Shown piece after piece: positions 6,031-12,670 of a stretch of 12,788 nt of DNA (positions are counted from its first letter, which is position 1; the number at the start of each line of letters is the position of its first letter). Made by a program: the position numbers and the translations under genes. The DNA lies in NCBI GenBank assembly GCA_031276415.1, contig JAISNF010000096.1, positions 1 to 12,788 on the forward strand. The letters are read 5' to 3'. The notes under the pieces were generated by a model. That model made no database searches. It was not told the DNA's origin and saw only the letters and a list, made by a program, of their open reading frames with translations. Source of the DNA: Planctomycetaceae bacterium. Lineage in GTDB: Bacteria > Planctomycetota > Planctomycetia > Pirellulales > Thermoguttaceae.

Positions 6031-6819
6031 ATGCCAACAGTTTTTGCGCTTGCATGTCATCCTGATGATATTGAATTTGTAATGTCCGGTACGCTTTTGT
6101 TGTTACGGCAACAAGGTTGGAATTTACATTACATGAATATTGCCAATGGTTCGCTTGGAACGGAAGAATTTTCACGCGAAGAAATAATCCGTGTCCGAAC
6201 AGAAGAAGCCCGAAAAGCCGCAACTTCAATTGGTGCTGTTTTTCATGCTCCGTTGGTTGACGATTACAACGTTTTTTTTGAAAAAGATACGCTTGCTAAA
6301 GTTGCTTCGGTGTTACGTCAGGCGGCTCCTGATATTTTGTTACTTCAATCACCGTTGGATTACATGGAAGATCATCAGAATGCTGTACGGCTTGGTATTG
6401 CGGCGGCGTTTTGTCGCGGAATGCCGAACATGCCGGTTGATCCGCCTTTTCCATCAACCGGTAAAGATGTTGTTCTTTATCACGCTCAACCTCATGGTAA
6501 TCGCGATATGCTTCGCCGAATTGTCCATGCCGGAATGTACGTTAATATTTCCAGCGTCATGAAACAAAAACGAATCATGCTGGCTTATCACGAAAGTCAA
6601 AAAAATTGGCTGGATGTTTCGCAAGGAATGGATTCTTATCTTGTTTCAATGGAAAAAACCGCACGCGAAATCGGTAAACTTTCCGGTCGTTACGAATATG
6701 CCGAAGGTTGGCGGCGGCATTATCACATTGGTTTTAGCCGGACAGAAACCGATCCGCTTTTCGAAACACTTAAAGATTATGCGTTTATCAATGACGAATA
6801 CGAAAAGGATTGCCGATAA
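6031..6819 (+). CDS. PIG-L family N-acetylglucosaminyl-type deacetylase
   Basis: A 262-residue protein with the zinc-binding signature ACHPDDIEF at residues 8-16 (His10 and Asp13 as metal ligands, Asp12 as probable general base) and the second motif SPLDYMEDHQNA at 107-118 (His115 as third ligand). These define the PIG-L/LmbE family of metal-dependent deacetylases, which remove N-acetyl groups from GlcNAc-containing small molecules or lipids (e.g. MshB, BshB, PIG-L). No signal peptide is seen, so it is probably cytoplasmic. Size matches the family. The ATG at 6031 follows a T-rich leader without a Shine-Dalgarno site. A good promoter lies at 5896-5924. It is the only plus-strand protein gene in the window and converges on galK with 119 bp between stops. 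The substrate is not shown; bacillithiol-type or surface glycoconjugate deacetylation are possibilities only. Confidence 0.9.
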   Translation: MPTVFALACHPDDIEFVMSGTLLLLRQQGWNLHYMNIANGSLGTEEFSREEIIRVRTEEARKAATSIGAVFHAPLVDDYNVFFEKDTLAKVASVLRQAAPDILLLQSPLDYMEDHQNAVRLGIAAAFCRGMPNMPVDPPFPSTGKDVVLYHAQPHGNRDMLRRIVHAGMYVNISSVMKQKRIMLAYHESQKNWLDVSQGMDSYLVSMEKTAREIGKLSGRYEYAEGWRRHYHIGFSRTETDPLFETLKDYAFINDEYEKDCR

Positions 6820-6938
6820 ATATTGTAAATATTAAAAATACTGAAAATATTGAAACAAATCCGATTCTTGTCAATGATTCATTGATTATATTCGTTTCTT
6901 ATATCATATTCTAAAATTCATTTTTTGAGATTTACTTT

Positions 6939-8153
6939 TTAAGATTTACTGTCTAAAATCATTGCTCCTTGTGCCGGGTGTGTTACGGAAATAACCGGCT
7001 CAATACCTGTTTTGCTGCAATATTGTTCCGAAATTGTTTTTGAAATTTTGTCAACTTTTGACGATTCCACAAGCGAAACCGTACAACCGCCAAAACCTCC
7101 GCCGGTCATTCGCGAACCAATCACGCCGTCTGTTGATTGTGCAATTTCGACCAATAAATCAATTTCCGCACAAGTAATTTCAAAATCATCGCGCATGGAC
7201 GCATGACTTTCGTACATTAATTTTCCGCATGTTTTCCAGTCTTTACGAACTATTGCATCCGCCATTGTAACAGTCCGGTCATTTTCTGTAATGATATGAT
7301 AGGCACGGCGGAAACAAATCGTGCCGTCCGGTTCTTTATCGAAAACAGATTGAGCGGTTTTGAGTTGTTGTAACGTTGCGTCGCGGAGTTTGGGAACATT
7401 TAACAATTGAGCGGCTTTCTCGCATTGTCGGCGGCGATCAGGATATTCGCTGCCGGTTAATTCGTGTTTTACGTTACTGTTGATAATCAGAACGGTAATA
7501 TCCGAATCATCAAGCGGAATCATTTTAGGAACACAACTTCGGCAATCAAGCAGCATTGCGTAACCTTCACGTCCCATTGCGGAAATAAATTGATCCATAA
7601 TTCCGCACGGCATTCTGATGAAAAAATGTTCCGCTTTTTGACAAAGCAACGCTTTTTGTACGGAATCAAGTTTTTGTCCGGTAATGGCTTCAAGCAATGT
7701 TGCAGTTGCAATTTCCAGCGATGCGCTGCTTGACAATCCTGCGCCTAACGGAACATTCGAGTTAATAACGGCACGAAAATTCTTTGGACGTAAACCCGCT
7801 TCAATAACATTTTGAACTGTTCCTTGAACATAACTCGACCAAACAACTGTTTGCGGCGGTGTTGCGAGACCGTCCAATTGAATTGTTGCCGATTCCTCTT
7901 TATTGATACTGTAAATATCGGCGATTGCGGCTGCATCATGATCGTCATGTTTGTCATGTTCAGCGTGTCCTGCCGCAATAACCGTATAACGTTCAATTGC
8001 GATTGGAAAAACAAAACCGTCATTGTAATCGGTATGTTCGCCAATCAGATTGACGCGACCAGGTGCGGCAACAAGCCAAAGAGGTTCCGTTCCGTATTTT
8101 TTGAAAAAAACCGATTTTGTTTCAGAAATAAGTTCAGAAATAAGTATTTTCAT
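6939..8153 (-). CDS. galK: Galactokinase
   Basis: The enzyme phosphorylates D-galactose at C1 using ATP, the committed step of the Leloir pathway, in the cytoplasm. All three GHMP-kinase motifs are present: the galactokinase signature GRVNLIGEHTDYNDG (32-46), the ATP-binding loop PLGAGLSSSAS (135-145) and TGGGFGGCTVSL near the C-terminus; Asp187 in CGIMDQFIS is the catalytic base. The ATG at 8151-8153 gives 404 residues, in the family range; an in-frame TTG at 8169-8171 would add six residues and has no support. There is no Shine-Dalgarno site. A His/Asp-rich stretch (HAEHDKHDDHD, 63-73) sits where the family normally has a short loop. A perfect 12-bp tandem duplication encodes LISE-LISE just after the start. 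Other Leloir genes are not in the window. A promoter candidate (8220-8247) precedes an 11-bp tandem repeat in the leader. Confidence 0.95.
   Translation of the reverse strand: MKILISELISETKSVFFKKYGTEPLWLVAAPGRVNLIGEHTDYNDGFVFPIAIERYTVIAAGHAEHDKHDDHDAAAIADIYSINKEESATIQLDGLATPPQTVVWSSYVQGTVQNVIEAGLRPKNFRAVINSNVPLGAGLSSSASLEIATATLLEAITGQKLDSVQKALLCQKAEHFFIRMPCGIMDQFISAMGREGYAMLLDCRSCVPKMIPLDDSDITVLIINSNVKHELTGSEYPDRRRQCEKAAQLLNVPKLRDATLQQLKTAQSVFDKEPDGTICFRRAYHIITENDRTVTMADAIVRKDWKTCGKLMYESHASMRDDFEITCAEIDLLVEIAQSTDGVIGSRMTGGGFGGCTVSLVESSKVDKISKTISEQYCSKTGIEPVISVTHPAQGAMILDSKS
8121..8144. repeat. Perfect 12-bp tandem duplication in the start of galK
   Basis: TTCAGAAATAAG at 8121-8132 and again at 8133-8144, coding in frame for a repeated Leu-Ile-Ser-Glu at residues about 4-11. 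Being a multiple of three, it leaves the frame intact. Confidence 0.85.
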
Positions 8154-8178
8154 AACGATTATCAAATACAAGGTTGAG

Positions 8179-8222
8179 GTAAGTTTTTAGTAAGTTTTTA
8201 GTAATTTTTTAGTAATTTTTTT
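8179..8222. repeat. Four-copy 11-bp tandem repeat in the galK leader
   Basis: GTAAGTTTTTA at 8179-8189 and 8190-8200, then GTAATTTTTTA at 8201-8211 and GTAATTTTTTT at 8212-8222. Each unit holds a run of five to seven T (A on the galK sense strand), so A-tracts recur every 11 bp, the arrangement that gives intrinsic DNA curvature. The block ends 26 bp before the galK start codon, directly downstream of a candidate -10. Confidence 0.8.
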
Positions 8223-8247
8223 ATATTATGAGGACTTACAGAAACAA
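8220..8247 (-). promoter_or_regulatory. Candidate galK promoter
   Basis: On the minus strand TTGTTT (8242-8247), 16 bp, TATAAA (8220-8225). Transcription would begin inside the 11-bp repeat. A short inverted repeat AACAAT-aacga-ATTGTT (8243-8259) overlaps the -35 and could be an operator. A/T richness makes this uncertain. Confidence 0.4.
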
Positions 8248-8319
8248 TAACGAATTGTTCGCCGCCTCATTGACGTACATAATTTATGGACAAATCGTAA
8301 AATAAATTGTAATTGTTAT

Positions 8320-8367
8320 ATTTCTGAAACATTATATTCCTGAGACATTATGTTTCTGAAACGTTTT
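8320..8367. repeat. Three-copy 16-bp tandem repeat across the stop codon of the ATPase gene
   Basis: ATTTCTGAAACATTAT (8320-8335), ATTCCTGAGACATTAT (8336-8351), GTTTCTGAAACGTTTT (8352-8367). The third copy encodes the last residues of the ATPase and the second contains its stop codon. Each unit has a small dyad, clearest as GTTTC-T-GAAAC. Confidence 0.75.
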
Positions 8368-11300
8368 GTTTTTGTTGCGCTTCGAGGATTTTTTCGGCGG
8401 TTGCCTGCTGTTGCATTTGGAGAATCAGGCGTTGAACTTCGGCTTTTCGTAACGCATCCAGCCGGATAAATTCTTCACGATCAGCGATTTCCTGTTCAAT
8501 CTTTTGTCTTGCTTTTTCGGCGGCAAGACGTTCAATTTCGCGGCGGCGTTTTTCTTCACGCCGTTTCAATATTGAACGCGGCAACAACACTTTTGACGGT
8601 TTGCCCGGATCATCAACCGCCGGAAGAATTCGTACAGGAACATCGAGTTTTTGAAATATCCGGCAAATGTGTTCATGACATGTAAAGAGAAAAATTTGCC
8701 GATCCGATTTTGCAAATTCCAGTAACATTTTCGCAGCCGCAAACGCACGGCGTGAATCGAAATTAACCAACACATCATCCAGAATCAAGGGCAAAATCGA
8801 ACCGTGTTGCGCAAAAGCCGAAGCAAGCGCAAGACGAAGCGCAATAAATAATTGTTCCCGTGTTCCGCGCGAAAGCCACACAACATCAAACGTATTACCT
8901 TCGGCGTCGTCCACCATGAGCGTTTCCTCGCCGAGCGGAGTCCATATCCGCTGATATTTTCCGTCCGTTAATCGTTTCAAAATTTCGGACGCTTCGGCTA
9001 AAGTTCGCGGCTGGCGTTCACGCTCATACGTCGCACGAATCTCATCAAGCATTCGCAAACAAACCGCATAAGTTTGCCAATCCAAAACGGCGCAACGAAT
9101 TTTTTCATCAAGAACCGCCAACTCGCGTTGCTTTTTGATAGCAGTTTGATCGTCGGCAATTCGTTTAAGTTGTTCGCCAAGTTGTCCTCGTTGTTCCAAT
9201 TCGTCGTGCAATTTCGCCGATGCTGTTTCGATCCGCTTTGTTACATCTTTTAACAATTCGTCCAAAGCCGGCAATTTTTCAAGATGTTCGAGTTGTTCGA
9301 TAATTGTTTCATTTTGATAGTCAAAAGATTCGCCACCGGATTTTTGTTGCAAGATCAATTCTTCTTCCGCCGCAACTTGTTGTTCAAGAAGTTTTCGTGT
9401 AACACGCGGTTCCAAAAGATTACCGATTGCAGATTCGGAACAAAAATTACCGATTGCCGCATCAAGTTCGCGCTGAATTCCTTGTTCCTGTTGCAATAAT
9501 CGACGGTGTTTTTGATGGCGGCGATGTAATTCCCGTAACGCTTCCGGCGTTTTAACACCGAATTGACGTAATAATTCTGTTTCCGTTTGTTTTGCTTTAC
9601 GGAGATTGGCGACCGCTTTTTTTCGTAACTTGCGGAATTGCCGGAGCGTTTCTTTCAGTTGCCGGCGAATTTTTTGGGCGGCGGCGTTGGCTTCCAGTTT
9701 TTTTTGAATTTCGTTCAAAATATCGACATAACTCACGCCGTCAGCAAACGAAAGTCCCGCATCAACAATCATCCGGTCAATCCGATCCGTAATAAACCGC
9801 ATATCCCGAATCCGTTGATTCATTGTTTCGTAACGATTATCGAGTTCCTTTTTCAAATCGCCGACGACATCACAATGTTCTATCAAATCACGGATTCGCG
9901 CCGGTGTCCAATCGCTCGGCAAACCGGTTAAACGAAGCCAATCATTCCAACGTTTTATTGCCGTTTCATATTCTTCCTTACAACGTTCCAAACGTGTTTC
10001 AATTTGTTTAAGATGTTGGTTGACTTCACGGCGTTGCGTATCAACCGGAACCAATTTTTCAAGTTGAGATAATTCTTGTTGCGCTTCCTGACACCGGATT
10101 TCAATTGACGAAACACTTGACGGAAGTTTCGCTTCAATCGCCGCAACTTCCTGTTTGGCGTGTTCAATTTGAGTTATGAGCATTCCAAGTTGACGTTGAT
10201 TTTGTTCCAGTTTTTTACCGTTGTTTTTTTCCGAAACAAATTTAAAAGCAAAAGAACCGCCGACAGCAAAAAGTCCTAAAATTGTTAAAAACGGCGGAAT
10301 GTTTGTTTCAAATATTTTTGTTCCGATTGTTTCGAAAATAGCCAGTCCAACCGGAACTGCTCCCAAAACTCCAACCGCTCCAAGCAAAACAACCGCCCAC
10401 GTCGGCAACGCCTGATGTTGTATCAAAAAAGCATTGATACGCCGCAACTCCTTATGATGCATGGTCATTTCCGCAAGCCGTTGACCAATACTCTGCCGGC
10501 GTTTGAGATGTGAAAGAATTTCGCTCGCCTTTTCAACCGCTTCCGGTAATTCCTTAACCTCACGACGCAACAATTCTGTTTTGATTTTTTCGTTAAGCAC
10601 TTTCGAACGTCCCAAAAATTCGGCGTGCTGTTCTTTGATACGGAATAAACGCCGCCTTGCACGATTAACCGCTTTGGCGGGAATTCTGTAACCGTCAAGC
10701 AACATCACATCAATGGAATCTCCGGTATTCGGACGATAACCTTTTGCCGTAACAGGAATAGACGGCGATGTGGTCGGAACTGAAATAACCGCACCGGCGG
10801 GATTAAACGAAGCGTGTTCAGGAGCAATCTTGTTTTCCGTTGCATTAACTGCGGTATTAACTGCCGTGTTAACTGCGTTATGTTCTGATTTTGTTGCGTT
10901 TTGCTGCGAAGGAATCGGCAATGAACGGCGTCCGCGTTTAATTTGCGTTTCTTCATCAAGAATGCGCGATTCAAGAGCCGCAATTTCATTTTCCAGATTC
11001 GTGATTTGTGTATCAATTTCAACAATTCTTTTTTCTTCTTCAAGCAAAATTTCAAGTCTTGGCGCAAGTTTTTCCAGTGTTTCGTTAATTGGTTGGGCGT
11101 TTAATGCGTCTTGTGCTTTCTGAAATTCTTCTTTCAATTTATTGTAAGCCAAACGATGTTGATCAATTTGTTTGCCGATTTCGTCAAGTTGCGTTATTAC
11201 CTGATCGGTAACAACCACAACCATTCCCATAGCGTTAATTTCGTCACGGATTTTACTGCGGCGTATCCAAACCGGTTCGGCTTGTTTCGCAATTTCGTAC

Positions 11301-12091
11301 AACCGCTTTTCCCGTTGCAATTTAAGATGATCTTCTTCAAGATTGGCAATCGTCCGGTCAACCGTCCGTTGTTCATTCCGTATTCGTACATAATCACGGA
11401 CAAGAAGTTCAACCTCCGATATTTCCGAAACAACTTTTTCCCGTTGCCGAAATAGTTGTGTTAATAAATCGCCTGTTTTGTTGTTACGGTTTTGAATATT
11501 ATTGTTCAGAATACGGTTTCGCCGTGCGGTTAATTCCTTAATTGCATCAACAATCGACACGCGATCCATTCCGACACTTAGCCGGAAAAGCATTTCAGCA
11601 GCCTCTGTGTCGTTGAGCGAACCTAATTTTTGTAACTCGTCCAAACCGATAGCGAAAACATTATTGAACGTCGGTTCATCAACACCGGAGACCAAAACAC
11701 GCAACAATTGTGTTCCTTGTTTGTTACCGTCTGGTGTTTGAATATCGATTTTTTCTTCATTTCCTGCTGTTTGGTTGGGATGAAAGGTTCTTCGTAACTG
11801 AAAATGCCCGCTTGGCGATTCGATTTGAAGAACACCGCCGGAAATAACGTACAGTGATTTACCTTCATGATCGGTTTCGGCGTTCCATGTGGTATTGACA
11901 TTGCCGGGTTTTCGGGCATAGCGACGCCGTTCACCGCCGAATCCGTAAAGTTCTGCCCGAACAAATTCCATCAATGTTGATTTTCCTGCTTCGTTGGCTC
12001 CGTAAAAAACATTGATTCCTCCCGACAACTTGGGAACTGTCAAACCCGACCAAAGACCAAACCGCTCAATTTCAAAAGATGTAATTTTCAT
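8348..12091 (-). CDS. YhaN/SbcE-like SMC-type coiled-coil AAA ATPase with central membrane hairpin
   Basis: A 1247-residue protein of Rad50/SMC-like architecture. The N-terminal half-site has IERFG and the Walker A GANEAGKST (31-39); long coiled coils follow; the C-terminal half-site has the ABC signature LSRGTREQL (1073-1081), Walker B LPLILDD (about 1100-1106) and the switch His1139 in FTCHEH. Two hydrophobic helices (about 566-586 and 599-616), separated by a short polar loop, lie mid-coil, as in Bacillus YhaN (SbcE), which from family knowledge works with the nuclease YhaO (SbcF) in DNA repair. A Ser/Pro/Thr-rich insertion (about 390-470) with an AVNT repeat interrupts the first coil, and a charged helical tail (about 1176-1247) follows the ATPase core. 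The ATG has no Shine-Dalgarno site. No nuclease gene adjoins it in 700 bp upstream, where the partner usually lies, nor downstream. The family is firm; the DNA-repair role is inferred. Confidence 0.9.
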   Translation of the reverse strand: MKITSFEIERFGLWSGLTVPKLSGGINVFYGANEAGKSTLMEFVRAELYGFGGERRRYARKPGNVNTTWNAETDHEGKSLYVISGGVLQIESPSGHFQLRRTFHPNQTAGNEEKIDIQTPDGNKQGTQLLRVLVSGVDEPTFNNVFAIGLDELQKLGSLNDTEAAEMLFRLSVGMDRVSIVDAIKELTARRNRILNNNIQNRNNKTGDLLTQLFRQREKVVSEISEVELLVRDYVRIRNEQRTVDRTIANLEEDHLKLQREKRLYEIAKQAEPVWIRRSKIRDEINAMGMVVVVTDQVITQLDEIGKQIDQHRLAYNKLKEEFQKAQDALNAQPINETLEKLAPRLEILLEEEKRIVEIDTQITNLENEIAALESRILDEETQIKRGRRSLPIPSQQNATKSEHNAVNTAVNTAVNATENKIAPEHASFNPAGAVISVPTTSPSIPVTAKGYRPNTGDSIDVMLLDGYRIPAKAVNRARRRLFRIKEQHAEFLGRSKVLNEKIKTELLRREVKELPEAVEKASEILSHLKRRQSIGQRLAEMTMHHKELRRINAFLIQHQALPTWAVVLLGAVGVLGAVPVGLAIFETIGTKIFETNIPPFLTILGLFAVGGSFAFKFVSEKNNGKKLEQNQRQLGMLITQIEHAKQEVAAIEAKLPSSVSSIEIRCQEAQQELSQLEKLVPVDTQRREVNQHLKQIETRLERCKEEYETAIKRWNDWLRLTGLPSDWTPARIRDLIEHCDVVGDLKKELDNRYETMNQRIRDMRFITDRIDRMIVDAGLSFADGVSYVDILNEIQKKLEANAAAQKIRRQLKETLRQFRKLRKKAVANLRKAKQTETELLRQFGVKTPEALRELHRRHQKHRRLLQQEQGIQRELDAAIGNFCSESAIGNLLEPRVTRKLLEQQVAAEEELILQQKSGGESFDYQNETIIEQLEHLEKLPALDELLKDVTKRIETASAKLHDELEQRGQLGEQLKRIADDQTAIKKQRELAVLDEKIRCAVLDWQTYAVCLRMLDEIRATYERERQPRTLAEASEILKRLTDGKYQRIWTPLGEETLMVDDAEGNTFDVVWLSRGTREQLFIALRLALASAFAQHGSILPLILDDVLVNFDSRRAFAAAKMLLEFAKSDRQIFLFTCHEHICRIFQKLDVPVRILPAVDDPGKPSKVLLPRSILKRREEKRRREIERLAAEKARQKIEQEIADREEFIRLDALRKAEVQRLILQMQQQATAEKILEAQQKQNVSET
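10839..10886. repeat. 12-bp minisatellite inside the ATPase gene
   Basis: Units GTTGCATTAACT, GCGGTATTAACT, GCCGTGTTAACT, GCGTTATGTTCT lie head to tail. In the protein (about residues 402-418) they give NAVNTAVNTAVNA. They fall in the low-complexity linker that interrupts the N-terminal coiled coil. Confidence 0.8.
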
Positions 12092-12151
12092 AGGAAAAAC
12101 GTATTATCGTAAAAGAACATAACTCTATAAATATATTGAATTTCCAAAAAT

Positions 12152-12175
12152 AATTTGAATATAAATTTGAATATA
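12152..12175. repeat. Perfect 12-bp tandem duplication upstream of the ATPase gene
   Basis: AATTTGAATATA at 12152-12163 and 12164-12175, 61-84 bp before the ATPase start codon. Confidence 0.8.
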
Positions 12176-12256
12176 AAATAGAGCGTACAATAAAAATATC
12201 ACTATGCAAAATATCTAATTCAAACATTTGAACTAAAATTACTAAATTGCGTAATC

Positions 12257-12284
12257 GTTATATTGTACCGTCGCAATTGAACAA
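12257..12284 (-). promoter_or_regulatory. Candidate promoter of the ATPase gene
   Basis: On the minus strand TTGTTC (12279-12284), 16 bp, TATAAC (12257-12262). A start near 12250 would leave a leader of about 160 bases containing the 12-bp duplication. In such A/T-rich DNA this is only a fair match. Confidence 0.35.
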
Positions 12285-12420
12285 TTCAAGACAGAGGATT
12301 CAAACCAACATTTAATTTACACACAAACACTTAGAGCTCTCTAAAAATTCATTTTTTATAAAAATGATCCGGCGATCAATATTTCGCTGAAATTCAAATG
12401 AGGTTTTAAAAGAGATGTAG

Positions 12421-12444
12421 GCAACCGTTCGCCTGAACGGTTGC
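12421..12444. repeat. Perfect 10-bp hairpin
   Basis: GCAACCGTTC, loop GCCT, GAACGGTTGC. It is GC-rich and perfectly paired, but no T-run directly follows on either strand, so it does not look like a simple intrinsic terminator. Its right part overlaps the left arm of a split inverted repeat (12427-12456 with 12638-12670). Confidence 0.7.
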
Positions 12445-12670
12445 GCCGGTTGACGTTGTTTTGATTTCCGTCCGTAAACAGAAAAAAGTTTTTGTTATTG
12501 GGCTTGACATATTTCAGGCATTGTGTAAAATTTTGAACAAATTAATTTCTGAATTTTTATTTTAAATTTTGGAGACCAAATTACGTTTTGAAAAATAAGT
12601 TGCCCGAATTTTTGTTCGGGTATTAAAAAAATCGAGTACGTCAACTATTGTTAAAATCGCTTAGGCGAAC
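12427..12670. repeat. Split inverted repeat bracketing a promoter
   Basis: The left arm 12427-12456 starts GTTCGCCTGAACGGTT and ends GTTGACGT. The right arm 12638-12670, read on the minus strand, starts GTTCGCCTAAGCGATT and ends GTTGACGT. The outer 16 bases match at 13 positions and the inner 8 at all 8, with a diverged centre and a 3-base length difference. It could be the ends of a small (about 244 bp) non-autonomous element or long-range pairing in an RNA. No clear target duplication is seen. Confidence 0.4.
12504..12531 (+). promoter_or_regulatory. Strong sigma-70-like promoter reading out of the window
   Basis: TTGACA (12504-12509, perfect -35), 16 bp, TAAAAT (12526-12531), with A/T-rich sequence upstream (12482-12499) that could act as an UP element. 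Transcription would begin near 12538. This is the closest match to consensus in the window. Confidence 0.65.

Larger units (their letters stand above)
12092..12420. other. A+T-rich region upstream of the ATPase gene
   Basis: No credible gene on either strand. It holds a perfect 12-bp tandem duplication (12152-12175), a candidate promoter for the ATPase gene (12257-12284) and a short palindrome around AGAGCTCT (12331-12344) with no T-run directly after it. Nothing else is recognised. Confidence 0.5.

Noticed and set aside
6872..6884. CAATGATTCATTG palindrome between the convergent PIG-L and galK genes as a bidirectional terminator
   Set aside because: Only about five A/T-rich pairs with no adjoining T-run; too weak for an intrinsic terminator.
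8169..8171. Upstream TTG start for galK
   Set aside because: No ribosome-binding support, and the extra residues are not part of galactokinase N-termini.
12331..12356. TTAGAG/CTCTAA palindrome followed by a T-run as a plus-strand terminator
   Set aside because: Stem of five or six weak pairs, with the T-run about eight bases away, and no plus-strand gene upstream to terminate.
12588..12626. TTG-initiated leader peptide MKNKLPEFLFGY
   Set aside because: The GGAG at 12571-12574 is 13 bases away, the start is TTG, and the frame overlaps a hairpin; too little evidence for a gene.
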